Below, piece by piece: positions 25,742-34,219 of a DNA stretch of 53,110 bases. Below the pieces are notes generated by a model. That model had not been told where the DNA came from and searched no databases. It was given only the letters and a program-made list of their open reading frames with translations. The stretch is from contig SEEM01000020.1 of NCBI GenBank assembly GCA_004144595.1, forward strand, positions 1 through 53,110. The letters run 5' to 3'. How positions within the stretch are numbered: the stretch's first letter is position 1; each line of letters starts with the position of its first letter. Both the position numbers and the translations under genes were made by a program. This DNA is from Hyphomicrobiales bacterium (lineage in GTDB: Bacteria > Pseudomonadota > Alphaproteobacteria > Rhizobiales > Beijerinckiaceae).

Positions 25742-26353
25742 TCAGCCCTGGCCGCGGCGCCGGGGCGGAAGCACGGAAGCGCGCGCCGGCCCGGCCCGGC
25801 TCAGGCTCTGTCTCAGAACGATGCAGGCAAACCGCAGGCCGGCTCTTGCCGCAGCGCCGAACCGGCGCAGTCGCGCCGGAACAGCGAGACGGAGCAGGCC
25901 CCGCCTCCGTCGGCCGAAGGCGAACGCGGCAAAGCTTCCCGGCAGGTTGATCCGCGTTGCGGAAATTCCCATCCCGGCACATTGCGCGCAGAACGGCGGG
26001 AAGCGCGTTTCCGGAAGATCGGTGACGATGACATCGGCATGAGCTGCCGCGATATGATCAAGGACGGCGCGGTCGACCGGGCCGGCGAAATCGGCGTCGC
26101 AGATACCGGCGATCCGGACAGCCGGCATCGCCGACGCGATACGCTCCCGCAGCGCGTAGACCGAGCGGCTGTCGCCGCCGAACAGGAAGATCCGGCGGTT
26201 CCGGTTGGCGCAGTCGTGCAGGAGATCGGCCATAACGCCGGCCTCGCCCGCCCCCTCGGGGACCATGCGACTGCCGAACTTGCCGTCAATGATGCTCGCC
26301 TGCACGGTAGCCCCGATACGGATATGTCTGGCGTCCACGGGCGACCGGGGCAC
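25742..26353 (-). CDS. WecG/TagA/CpsF-like glycosyltransferase, N-terminally short or degenerate
   Basis: The 203-residue protein matches the second half of the WecG/TagA family: RRIFLFGGDSRSVYALRERI, RIAGICDADFAG, ADVIVTDLPETRFPPF and NLPGSFAAFAFGRRRRG. Family members are usually 240-260 residues. The first half, with the catalytic Asp and the LPDG-type motif, is absent: the N-terminus here is only about 35 residues before the match. The end is Arg/Ala-rich. It could be a decayed gene or a trimmed member with another role. It lies tail to tail with the exopolysaccharide phosphotransferase, which fits a polysaccharide role. Confidence 0.65.
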   Translation of the reverse strand: MPRSPVDARHIRIGATVQASIIDGKFGSRMVPEGAGEAGVMADLLHDCANRNRRIFLFGGDSRSVYALRERIASAMPAVRIAGICDADFAGPVDRAVLDHIAAAHADVIVTDLPETRFPPFCAQCAGMGISATRINLPGSFAAFAFGRRRRGLLRLAVPARLRRFGAAARAGLRFACIVLRQSLSRAGPARASVLPPRRRGQG

Positions 26354-26397
26354 AGCGCCTCGAAATACCCGCGGCGGCCGCGGATATTTGGTGCGAT

Positions 26398-26424
26398 ACG
26401 GTAAATTTTAGCGATAGTTACCGT
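26398..26424. promoter_or_regulatory. Inverted repeat upstream of the WecG-like gene
   Basis: ACGGTAA at 26398-26404 is the exact complement of TTACCGT at 26418-26424, with an A/T-rich 13-base centre. It lies 45-71 bases upstream of the WecG-like start. It is a candidate operator; no factor is assigned. Confidence 0.4.
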
Positions 26425-26490
26425 TGCGTCAATGCGTTGCGTCGGCCGCTCCGCAGGGATCAGCCGGCACGAGCGGGCCGCTCGTTCCGC

Positions 26491-26712
26491 TCAGGCGAAA
26501 TGACGCCAGACCGTACGGCCGAGCCAGAGGCTCCATCCGGCGACGATGGCCACGGCCAGCAGCGCCGCCCCGACGATAAGGGAACGCCCGATCAGGATGC
26601 TGACGAAGCTCTCCCTGATATCGGGCTTGTTGTCGTTCGCCGCCTGCAGCCGGCCGCCAAAGCTGGGAGCCTTAACAAGCGCTGGAATCTGTCGCACGCG
26701 CTCGGGCCGCAT
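26491..26712 (-). CDS. Small single-pass membrane protein (73 aa)
   Basis: The start is the ATG reading MRPERVRQIPAL, preceded by GAAAGAG. The N-terminal 45 residues are polar (GGRLQAANDNKPDIRESF). One membrane segment follows (LIVGAALLAVAIVAGWSLWLG), then a short basic tail. The AANDNK motif is common in small rhizobial proteins. Function unknown; it lies between the cupin and WecG-like genes on the same strand. Confidence 0.6.
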   Translation of the reverse strand: MRPERVRQIPALVKAPSFGGRLQAANDNKPDIRESFVSILIGRSLIVGAALLAVAIVAGWSLWLGRTVWRHFA

Positions 26713-26836
26713 GAAACTCTTTCGTAAGGTTACGCAGGCGTTAAACACACAACCTTACTAATGATCGAATTCGCGACAAAATAAAAGCGCTAGATCCCAA
26801 TTTCCCCGGCCGGGCCGCAAGCACATCTGCGGATCG

Positions 26837-27232
26837 TTAACCGCCGTACTGCATGTCGGAGACCTGCTCCATCCAGTCGACGACCTTGCCGTCCTGGACC
26901 TCCTGGATCGCGATATGTGTCATCGCCGTCGCCGGAGAGGCGCCATGCCAGTGCTTTTCCCCGGGCGGAAACCAGACGACGTCGCCGGGACGGATTTCTA
27001 GGATCGGCCCGCCCCAGCATTGCGCGCGACCGAGCCCGGCGGTGACGATCACCGTCTGCCCGAGCGGGTGCGTATGCCAGGCCGTGCGGGCGCCGGGCTC
27101 GAAGGTGACGCTGGCCCCCTGAACCCGCTCGGCTGCATGGGCATTGCAGAGGGGGTCGATGCGGACCGTTCCGGTGAACCAGTCCGAGGGGCCTTTTCCC
27201 GAGGGTCTTGATCCGGCACGCGTGATATCCAA
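26837..27232 (-). CDS. Single-domain cupin, hydroxynitrile-lyase-like fold
   Basis: The 131-residue protein is a metal-binding cupin. [14 protein letters not shown] supplies His53, His55 and Gln59, and GEKHWHGA supplies His94. From memory, length, spacing and wording match the Granulicella tundricola cupin with R-selective hydroxynitrile lyase activity, which binds manganese through the same four residues. The natural role of these proteins is unknown, and annotation as carboxymuconolactone decarboxylase-like cupin is also common. It is not obviously linked to neighbours. Confidence 0.88.
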   Translation of the reverse strand: MDITRAGSRPSGKGPSDWFTGTVRIDPLCNAHAAERVQGASVTFEPGARTAWHTHPLGQTVIVTAGLGRAQCWGGPILEIRPGDVVWFPPGEKHWHGASPATAMTHIAIQEVQDGKVVDWMEQVSDMQYGG

Positions 27233-27589
27233 GACACCTCTCCTCGCTTCGACTCAGGCTTTGGGAATGATGACGCCGCCGGCCCCGGGAATCCAGCGCG
27301 ATGCGCCCTGGCCCTTGCGCCGGTCTCATCTCCTAATCGAGGCAGGCGTGGCCCGCGGCGAAGACGTCTACCGGTTCCGGGAAGGCGCCGGACAGCAACC
27401 GGGCATGCACGGGTAACGATCTTCGCCTGCGGTCACCAAACCGTCTGAGCGCTGTTGCGGGAGCGGCCCGCCTGACACCGGGACATCCGCTCGGACCGAG
27501 CGCAAATGGCTACCGCGGCCATCCGGCGCGGCTCCGGGCGGGGAAGACCGGCAGGGAAGCGGCGCGAGGCTTGAACCAGCCTCGCGAGA
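27233..27589. other. Intergenic region with a terminator-like hairpin
   Basis: About 357 bases lie between the histidine kinase and the cupin, both on the minus strand. CGCGAGGCT-TGAACC-AGCCTCGCG at 27563-27586, four bases past the kinase stop, is a perfect 9-bp hairpin. The rest is uniformly GC-rich with no gene I can support; it should include the upstream region of none but the kinase tail, and the cupin promoter lies at its other end only if transcription starts beyond 27232. Confidence 0.4.
27563..27586 (-). terminator. Terminator-like hairpin after the histidine kinase gene
   Basis: A perfect 9-bp stem with a six-base loop (TGAACC on the plus strand) starts four bases after the kinase stop codon. 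No T-run follows on the minus strand. Confidence 0.5.
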
Positions 27590-28999
27590 TCAGGCCGCGG
27601 CCACCTTCGGCGCGTTATCGAGAGCGGCCTCGGGCTGGCGCGTCTCGCTCGTTGCCCGGGCGGCCGCCGGCAGGCGCACGATGAAGCAGGAGCCCTTGCC
27701 GAGTTCGCTCGTCACCGAAATGCTGCCGCCCATCAGCACGCAAAGCTTCTGGCTGATCGATAGTCCGAGGCCGGTCCCACCATATTGACCGGAGATTCCG
27801 GCGGTGGCCTGGCCGAAATTCTGGAAGAGCCGGGCGATGCCCTCCGGTGCGATACCGATGCCGGTATCGCGGACCTGGAATTCGATCCAGTCGCCGCCCG
27901 GCTTCGCCTCCCGCCGCACCGCCAGGGTCACCGTCCCGTTCGTGGTGAATTTGGCGGCGTTGCCGAGCAGGTTGAGGATGACCTGCCGGACCTTGGTGGG
28001 ATCGGACTGCATCGCTCCGAGCTTGCCGATGCAGGCCAGCGAAAGCTTGCTGCCGTTATCCTCGACGAGATGCCTGGCCGTCGAGACGACGTCTGCCGCC
28101 AGCCAGTCGACATTGAAATTCGTGATCTTGAACTTGTCGCTCTCGGTCTCGATCCGCGACATGTCGAGCACGTCGGCGACAAGTGCCAGCAGATGCTTGC
28201 CTGCTGCGTTGATGCGCTGCAGGTCGGCGAGCTTGCTTTTGCTGCGGCCCTGGTCCTCGAAGCTCTCCAAGAGCATCTCGCTGTAACCGATCACGGCGTT
28301 GAGCGGGGTGCGCAGTTCATGGCTCATCTTGGCGACGAAGATCGACTTCAGATGCGTTGCCTCGTCGGCGGCTTCCTTGGCAGCCTGCAGGCGCTGCGCG
28401 GTTTCGCGGTGGCGCTCCGTCTCGCGCTCGATCTCGGAGCGCTTCGAGGTGATGCTGGCGTAATAAGCCGCCATCCAGGACATGTAGACCGCCGCGGCGA
28501 GGATCGAGATCCAGCCGACCTTCTGCAGCTTGTCGAGAGGAACATGGGTCGGAAAGCCGTAGACCATGTAGGCGGCAGAGAAGGTCAGGATGTTCGCGGC
28601 GAACAGGCCGAGCACCAGCAGCGGCCGGTCGTGCAGATAGAAGAAGCCGAGCAGCAGACTGATGATCAGCCAGGGCAGGAAGGGCGAGCTGACGCCACCG
28701 TAGTGGAAGGCTCCGAACAGCGCCGTGAAGGCAAGAAGCTCGACCGAGATCAACGCTGCCAGCTGCAGCCGCGCCGTCAGCTTCAGCACGAAGGGCAGCA
28801 GCCAGAACAGCCAAGTGGAAACGATGATGGTCCAGCAGGCGAGACCCGGATCGGGGTCGGTCAGGTACAGGAAGACGCCGATCGGCTGGCTCAGCAGGGG
28901 CCCGAACAGATGGGTGAAGACGAAGTTGCGGGCGAGGCCCTGCTCCGCGCGGTCGAATTTCGCCGCATCCGGGAGGAACCAGTCGATAAACTTCATCAT
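27590..28999 (-). CDS. Membrane sensor histidine kinase
   Basis: The 469-residue protein starts at one of two adjacent ATG codons (28999 or 28996). About six membrane segments fill residues 25-185 with short loops, so sensing is probably within the membrane. A short coiled coil follows (SEIERETERHRETAQRLQAAK in part), then HisKA with the phospho-acceptor in MSHELRTPLN (His227). The ATPase domain has an N box (NLLGNAAKFT), G1 (DTGIGIAP) and G2 (GGTGLGLSIS), all canonical. It lacks a receiver domain. It is a paralog of the divergent kinase at 29238: both share the opening (DWF-P, HLFGP or HIFGP, YL/YIFD-DPG). Confidence 0.9.
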   Translation of the reverse strand: MMKFIDWFLPDAAKFDRAEQGLARNFVFTHLFGPLLSQPIGVFLYLTDPDPGLACWTIIVSTWLFWLLPFVLKLTARLQLAALISVELLAFTALFGAFHYGGVSSPFLPWLIISLLLGFFYLHDRPLLVLGLFAANILTFSAAYMVYGFPTHVPLDKLQKVGWISILAAAVYMSWMAAYYASITSKRSEIERETERHRETAQRLQAAKEAADEATHLKSIFVAKMSHELRTPLNAVIGYSEMLLESFEDQGRSKSKLADLQRINAAGKHLLALVADVLDMSRIETESDKFKITNFNVDWLAADVVSTARHLVEDNGSKLSLACIGKLGAMQSDPTKVRQVILNLLGNAAKFTTNGTVTLAVRREAKPGGDWIEFQVRDTGIGIAPEGIARLFQNFGQATAGISGQYGGTGLGLSISQKLCVLMGGSISVTSELGKGSCFIVRLPAAARATSETRQPEAALDNAPKVAAA

Positions 29000-29237
29000 C
29001 CTGTTGCGTGCCTTGATGTCGACACGGCGTGCCGAGCGTGCATTTCCACTTCGAGGATAGGAGGAGGTCGTTAACAATCAGCCTCAGCGTTATCTCATTG
29101 CAAGAGCAGAGATTCACGCTGCCTTAATGCCTTTCCGCCATTGACATTGCTTTCATGCGACGCGGGTTCGCATGATCGCTCCGGCCGGTTGTTTCCGCAT
29201 TCTCCGCCTATTCTCTGGCATCCGGGATTCCATATCG
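29000..29237. promoter_or_regulatory. Divergent promoter region between the two paralogous kinases
   Basis: The 238-base region must hold start signals for both kinases. It is A/T-richer at 29060-29160, with a TTGACA at 29141 facing the plus-strand kinase but no good -10 at normal spacing. Co-regulation of the two kinases is plausible from the shared region. Confidence 0.35.
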
Positions 29238-30713
29238 ATGGCACAAGGCGCAAACCGCCTCGGTACGATGTTGAGCGACCTCGTCGACTGGTTCATCCCG
29301 GCCGAGATAGCGCAGGATCGCCAGAAGCTGAAGCAAGTGCGGATGTTCCTCATCAGCCACATCTTCGGCCCCTTCATCGGCAATACCGTCCCGCTCGCGC
29401 TCTACATCTTCGATCGGGACCCGGGCTTTCCCGTCCTGGTGCTGGCGCTGTCGATCTCCGCCTTTTGGCTCTTCCCCTTCGTGCTCCGGGCGTGGGGGCA
29501 CTACAATGTGCTGGCGCTGGCCTCGATCCAGAACCTGAATTTCTGCATCCTCTGGAGCTGTTATTTCTACGGCGGCGTCACCTCGCCCACCTTGCCCTGG
29601 GTCCTGACGATCCCTCTGCTGGCGCTGTTCTATATCGGCGAGGAGCCCAGGCTGCGCTCGATCGCGCTCAGCATGTTCGCTGCCAATTTCGCGGTTTTCG
29701 GAGCGATCTGGTTCCTCGGCGGCGGGGTGCCGAGCCGCCTGGATGTGGCGGCGCGGGAGGGGCTGGGCCTGGTCTCGACCATCGCCGCCTCGCTCTATGT
29801 CGCCATGATGGCTCTGTTCTACGCCCGCCTCCTCGCCTCGCAGACCGAGCTGGAGACCGCGATGCAGGGCCATCTCCAGACCGCGACCGAACTGCGCGAG
29901 GCCATCGAGGCGACCGAGCGCGCCGGCGCCGCCCGGACGGAGTTCCTCGCCAAGATGAGCCATGAGCTGCGCACCCCGCTGAACGCCGTCATCGGTTACA
30001 GCGAAATCCTGCTGGAGGAGGTCCGCGAGGAAGGCGACGAGGAGACCGCGGAAGACCTGAGCCGGATCCAGAGCTCCGGCCATCTGCTCCTGAAGCTGGT
30101 CAATGAAATCCTCGACCTCGCCAAGATCGAGGCCGGCAGGATGGAACTCCATCTGGAAACGATCGATCCGGCCGATCTCGTCGAGGCCGTCGCGGCAGAT
30201 TTCCGGCTGCGCGCGCAGGACAACGGAACCGAGCTCGTCGTCGACGCCGCCATGGCCCCCGACCGTTTCGTCGCCGATCGCGCCAAGCTGCGGCAAATTC
30301 TGGCGGAACTGCTGGTCAATGCCATCAAGTTCACACGCAACGGCCGGATCGATCTGATCGCCGCGACATCCGCACGGGGCCATCTCACGGTAACGGTCCG
30401 AGATACCGGCGGCGGAATCGATCCCGAATTGCTGCCGGTGCTGTTCGAGCAGTTCATCGATGCCGGCGATGCGAACGGCAGCAAATATGGCGGCGCCCGC
30501 CTTGGCCTCGCCCTCTGCCAGAAGATCGCCAGGCTCTCCGGCGGCGAGATCGCCGTCGAAACCCGGCCCGGCATCGGCAGCAGCCTCACGCTCACCCTCC
30601 CGAACGCGCCGACTGACGCAGCACGCAGCTTCGCCTCCGCTCGCCCCGGCATAGCGTCCGGCGGGGATGCACGCTCCACCTCCACATCACGGTCGGCCAT
30701 TGCCCATGCATAA
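29238..30713 (+). CDS. Membrane sensor histidine kinase, paralog with atypical ATP-lid motif
   Basis: The 491-residue protein has the same plan as its divergent neighbour: a membrane domain of about six segments (residues 30-195), a linker, HisKA (MSHELRTPLN, His242) and an ATPase domain. The N box reads ELLVNAIKFT. G1 is DTGGGIDP and G2 is GGARLGLALC, where the usual Thr-Gly is replaced by Ala-Arg, so nucleotide handling may differ. Start choice between 29172, 29238 and 29268 is uncertain because none has a strong ribosome-binding site. It overlaps the response regulator gene by eight bases, so the two form a two-component pair. Confidence 0.88.
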   Translation: MAQGANRLGTMLSDLVDWFIPAEIAQDRQKLKQVRMFLISHIFGPFIGNTVPLALYIFDRDPGFPVLVLALSISAFWLFPFVLRAWGHYNVLALASIQNLNFCILWSCYFYGGVTSPTLPWVLTIPLLALFYIGEEPRLRSIALSMFAANFAVFGAIWFLGGGVPSRLDVAAREGLGLVSTIAASLYVAMMALFYARLLASQTELETAMQGHLQTATELREAIEATERAGAARTEFLAKMSHELRTPLNAVIGYSEILLEEVREEGDEETAEDLSRIQSSGHLLLKLVNEILDLAKIEAGRMELHLETIDPADLVEAVAADFRLRAQDNGTELVVDAAMAPDRFVADRAKLRQILAELLVNAIKFTRNGRIDLIAATSARGHLTVTVRDTGGGIDPELLPVLFEQFIDAGDANGSKYGGARLGLALCQKIARLSGGEIAVETRPGIGSSLTLTLPNAPTDAARSFASARPGIASGGDARSTSTSRSAIAHA

Positions 30714-31074
30714 GATCCTCCTCGTCGAAGACAACGAGATGAACCGGGACATGCTGACCCGTCGCCTGCAAAGGCAGGGGTTCACCGTGCTCTGCGCTCC
30801 CGACGGCCCGAGCGGCGTCGCCATGGCCAAGACCGAGGCACCCGACCTGATCCTCATGGACGTGGCGCTGGGCGATATGGACGGCTGGGAAGCGACGCAG
30901 CTGATCAAGGCCTCGCCCGCCACGGCGCGGATTCCCATCATCGCCCTGACGGCGCATGCGCTGGCCAGCGATCAGGCACGCAGCGCCGCGGTGGGCTGCT
31001 CGGATTTCGACACCAAGCCGGTCGACCTGCCGCGCTTGGTCGGCAAGATCCAGAACTGCCTCAGCCGGATCTGA
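30706..31074 (+). CDS. Single-domain response regulator (DivK-like)
   Basis: The 122-residue protein is a receiver domain only: acidic pocket in VEDNEMNRD, phospho-acceptor Asp52 (LILMDVALGDMDG), Thr82 (LTAHA) and Lys104 (DTKPVD). It has no output domain, as in DivK and CheY, so it acts by binding a partner or passing phosphate on. The start ATG lies inside the end of the kinase gene (eight-base overlap), suggesting translational coupling and a cognate pair. The other kinase nearby has no regulator of its own and may share this one. Confidence 0.92.
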   Translation: MHKILLVEDNEMNRDMLTRRLQRQGFTVLCAPDGPSGVAMAKTEAPDLILMDVALGDMDGWEATQLIKASPATARIPIIALTAHALASDQARSAAVGCSDFDTKPVDLPRLVGKIQNCLSRI

Positions 31075-31271
31075 ACGCACCGCCCCGTGGGGCTGCTGGG
31101 CGCCAGCCGCTAAACGGTGGACAGGAAGGCCTGCCCTCCTCCGCTGCGGGCGCACCGGCTACTGGGTGTATCCGTCGCCCCCAGGCCCTGCCGCAGCTGC
31201 CTTTGCCGGTGATGTTCGCAGCAGCAGGCCGATGCGGCGCTAACCTTTTGTTAAGGCTAACGGACTATCAA

Positions 31272-31300
31272 CGAGAGACCTCGTTGATCGAGGTCTCTCG
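31272..31300 (+). promoter_or_regulatory. Strong hairpin in the 5' leader of the OmpW-family gene
   Basis: CGAGAGACCTCG at 31272-31283 pairs perfectly with CGAGGTCTCTCG at 31289-31300 around a five-base loop TTGAT. The hairpin ends 19 bases before the start codon, just ahead of the AGGATCG ribosome-binding site. It could set mRNA stability or translation of the porin, or be a protein-binding palindrome in DNA. No T-run follows. Confidence 0.65.
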
Positions 31301-31319
31301 CCGCCACAGGATCGACCCG

Positions 31320-32015
31320 ATGCGCTTCCCTCTCGTTGCCGTGGCCGCCCTTGCCGGCCTCACAGGCACCATTGGTGCGGAAGCCGCCGATCTGATTCGG
31401 GGTCCGATCGCCACGCCTGCCCCCATATTCGAGGAGCCGGCCTTCAAGCGCTTCTTCCTGCATGCCGGCCCGGCCGGACTGTTCTATTCGGAAGGCGCCA
31501 AGATGCATGCCGCCGGCTTCCCGATCCCCGGCGCCGATGTCCGCGTGCCCAACGTCTATACCTTCGCGATCGAGGCCGGCTATCACTTCACGCCGAATTT
31601 CGCGATCGGCCTCGCCGCTGGATATCCGCCGCTGAACAAGGTCGAGGCGCGCGGCTCGCTCACCGGCCTGGGCACGCTCGGCAAGGTCGATGGCGGCCCG
31701 ATGGCGCTGACCGCGCAATACCATTTCACCGGCCTTGGCCGCTTCCAGCCCTATATCGGTGCCGGCCCCGCCCTCATGGTCATCTTCAAGGACCATGACC
31801 ACGCAGTGACCGGTCTCAAGACCGATCACGCCCTCGGCGTCACCGGCCAGGTCGGCTTCAACTACATGCTGGACGACAATTGGGGTTTCTTCGTCGACGT
31901 CAAGAAGGTGTACCTGCGCGCGAAGACGCAAGGATACATGGGCCCCGTCCCGATCAAGGCGACGGTCACGCTCGACCCGATGGTCGTGCACACCGGCGTG
32001 ACCTACAAGTTCTAG
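31320..32015 (+). CDS. OmpW family outer membrane protein
   Basis: The 231-residue protein starts at the ATG after ACAGGATCGACCCG. It has a signal peptide ending AEAA-DL. The mature part forms an OmpW-type eight-strand barrel with strands such as NVYTFAIEAGYHFTPNFAIG, GPMALTAQYHF and FQPYIGAGPALMVIF, and ends in HTGVTYKF with the terminal Phe expected for outer-membrane insertion. OmpW proteins are thought to pass small hydrophobic molecules. It follows the two-component genes and faces the Rec-GGDEF-EAL gene. Confidence 0.9.
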   Translation: MRFPLVAVAALAGLTGTIGAEAADLIRGPIATPAPIFEEPAFKRFFLHAGPAGLFYSEGAKMHAAGFPIPGADVRVPNVYTFAIEAGYHFTPNFAIGLAAGYPPLNKVEARGSLTGLGTLGKVDGGPMALTAQYHFTGLGRFQPYIGAGPALMVIFKDHDHAVTGLKTDHALGVTGQVGFNYMLDDNWGFFVDVKKVYLRAKTQGYMGPVPIKATVTLDPMVVHTGVTYKF

Positions 32016-32214
32016 GATAAGCGCGATCGCGCATCAGCGCCCCGCGCCGGCACCGGCCGACGCGGAGTATTTCGTTGACCGCGTCCGCACGGCCCGCAAG
32101 CTCGGAAGATCGGTCGCGGCACGAATGCCATCGATGCCGCGCCGCGGAACCTCCCGGGAGGCGGGCCGCATGGCGGCGGCACATCCGCCCCGCCCTGCAA
32201 ACCCGAAACCTGTC

Positions 32215-34092
32215 TCAGAAGCTGACGGGGAAGCCTGCCGGATAGCCCGCGCCGTCGAGGGCGTCGAAGACGCCTTCGATCTCGGTGGCCGAGATCGGCT
32301 TTCCGAAGAAGAACCCTTGGACGAGTCCGATCCCGTTCGTCCTGACATGCTGGAGCTGCTCCTCGGTCTCGACGCCTTCGGCCGTGGTGGCGACGCCCAG
32401 CGTATGGGCGAGCTTGGCGATCGAGGCGACGATGGCGCGGGTGCCCTCGTCGGTCGGCAGCGAGCGGATGAAGGACTGGTCGACCTTGATCTTGTCGAAC
32501 TCGAAGTCGCGCAGATAGCTCAGGCTGGAATAGCCGGTGCCGAAATCGTCCATGACGATGCGCACGCCGAGCTTGCGCAGCTGGCGCAGGGCGTCCAGCG
32601 TCTGGGGCGCGCTGAGCAGGATCAGGCTCTCGGTGATCTCGAGCTCGAGGCGCTGGGGCGCCAGGCCGGAGGCCGCGAGCGCGCTCATCACGATCGCGAC
32701 GACGGAGCTGCGCTCGAACTGGATGGCGGACAGGTTGACCGCGACCTTGGCGTCGTTGGGCCAGGTCATCGCGGTGGCGCAGGCCTGACGCAGGACCCAT
32801 TCGCCGATCTGGACGATGACCCCGGTCTCCTCGGCGATCGGGATGAACTCCGCCGGCGAGATGGCGCCGCGCTTGGGATGGTTCCAGCGCAGCAAGGCCT
32901 CGAAGCCGCTGATCGTGTGGTCTTTGAGCTCGACCACCGGCTGGTAGACGATGTTGAACTGCCCGCTCTTAAGCGCGACGCGCAGGTCGCGTTCGAGTTC
33001 GACGCGGCGTCGCGTGGCCTCGGCGAGTTCGGGATCGAACAGGCGAAAGCGATCGCCGCCGTCCTTCTTGGCGCGGTACATCGCAATATCGGCATGGCCG
33101 ATCGTGGTCTCGGCCGGCTCGTGCATGCCGGCGGGCGCGGCGATGCCGATGCTGACGCCGACAGCGACCTCGTGGTTGTCGACAACCAGCGGCTCGGTCA
33201 GCTTGCGGATGATGCGTTCGGCCAGCGTTGCGGTCGGCTCATCGCCCGGCCCGCACGGATGGAGGACGAGGAACTCGTCGCCGCCGAAGCGGGCGAGCGC
33301 ATCCTTGGGCGAGATGATCGCCTGGAGGCGCTCGGCCAGGCCGCGGAGAGCGAGGTCCCCGACGGCATGACCGAAGGTATCGTTGATGACCTTGAAGCGG
33401 TCGAGATCGAGGAAGAGGATATCGTACGGTGAACCGCCCGCGGCATGCGCATCGGACACCGCGGTGGCTGCCTCCAGGAAGGCCGCACGGTTCATCAGCT
33501 TGGTCAGCGAATCGTGGCGGGAGAGAAACTCGGCGCGCAGGGTGGACTGGCGCTTCTGCTCGACCTCGCGAGTGATGGTGGTGGTCGCTTCCGAAAGCGC
33601 GGCCGTACGTTCCCTGACGCGCTGTTCCATCGCATCGGCGGCACGCTTGCGGCTGACCTGCACGACGATGCGGGCGTGTGCCACCTCGAAATCGACGGGT
33701 TTGGTGATGTAATCGTCGGCACCGTACTGCAGGGCCTCGACGACATCGTCGGTGAGCGACTTGGCGGTGACCATGATCACCGGCAATTGCTGGGATGTCT
33801 TCGTCTTGCGGATCTCGCTGACGACAGCCAGGCCGCTGATGCCTGGCATCATCACGTCGAGCAGCACGAGGTCGAAGCTCTCGCGCGCCAGGATCTCCAG
33901 CGCGGCTTCGCCGCAATCGGCCTCGACGATTTCGTAGCCCCGCCGCTGCAGTCTGCGGCCCAGCACGATGCGGTTGTCGAGGACGTCATCGACGAGGAGG
34001 ATACGTCCGGCAGAGGCCGGGCTAGCTCGCTCGTCCTCGATTGCCGTGCGGAACGGAATGCTGATGGCGCTCGCCTTCTGGCTCGGGCTCAT
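32215..34092 (-). CDS. Response regulator with GGDEF and EAL domains
   Basis: The 625-residue cytoplasmic protein has a receiver domain (residues 30-150; acidic VDDVLDN, phospho-acceptor Asp79 in LVLLDVMMPG, Lys131 in ITKPVDF). A coiled-coil linker follows, then GGDEF (about 190-350, RFGGDEF at 269-274) and EAL (about 370-615; FEALLRW, ELEITES, DDFGTGYSS). Both catalytic motifs are intact. It would adjust cyclic di-GMP on phosphorylation, possibly by the kinases at 27.6-30.7 kb, although no kinase gene is directly coupled to it. GAGG lies 11 bases before the start. Confidence 0.93.
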   Translation of the reverse strand: MSPSQKASAISIPFRTAIEDERASPASAGRILLVDDVLDNRIVLGRRLQRRGYEIVEADCGEAALEILARESFDLVLLDVMMPGISGLAVVSEIRKTKTSQQLPVIMVTAKSLTDDVVEALQYGADDYITKPVDFEVAHARIVVQVSRKRAADAMEQRVRERTAALSEATTTITREVEQKRQSTLRAEFLSRHDSLTKLMNRAAFLEAATAVSDAHAAGGSPYDILFLDLDRFKVINDTFGHAVGDLALRGLAERLQAIISPKDALARFGGDEFLVLHPCGPGDEPTATLAERIIRKLTEPLVVDNHEVAVGVSIGIAAPAGMHEPAETTIGHADIAMYRAKKDGGDRFRLFDPELAEATRRRVELERDLRVALKSGQFNIVYQPVVELKDHTISGFEALLRWNHPKRGAISPAEFIPIAEETGVIVQIGEWVLRQACATAMTWPNDAKVAVNLSAIQFERSSVVAIVMSALAASGLAPQRLELEITESLILLSAPQTLDALRQLRKLGVRIVMDDFGTGYSSLSYLRDFEFDKIKVDQSFIRSLPTDEGTRAIVASIAKLAHTLGVATTAEGVETEEQLQHVRTNGIGLVQGFFFGKPISATEIEGVFDALDGAGYPAGFPVSF

Positions 34093-34129
34093 GAAAATGT
34101 AGTCCTCAATCGGGCAGCGCTGTTTCTGA

Positions 34130-34182
34130 CCGGAGCATGAGACGTAAAAGTTGAACGACTCTTACGGTGCGTCATGCTCCGG
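34130..34182. repeat. Long imperfect hairpin resembling a rhizobial intergenic repeat
   Basis: CCGGAGCATGA (34130-34140) pairs exactly with TCATGCTCCGG (34172-34182). Inside, GTAAAAGT nearly pairs with ACTCTTAC. The ends GCATGA/TCATGC and the inner AAAAGT-GAAC pattern recall a repeat family common in rhizobial intergenic regions. It lies between two minus-strand genes, the oxoamine synthase and the Rec-GGDEF-EAL gene. Confidence 0.6.
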
Positions 34183-34219
34183 GGTTTGTTGATTCCGACA
34201 GATTCGTGCCGGCTTTTCG

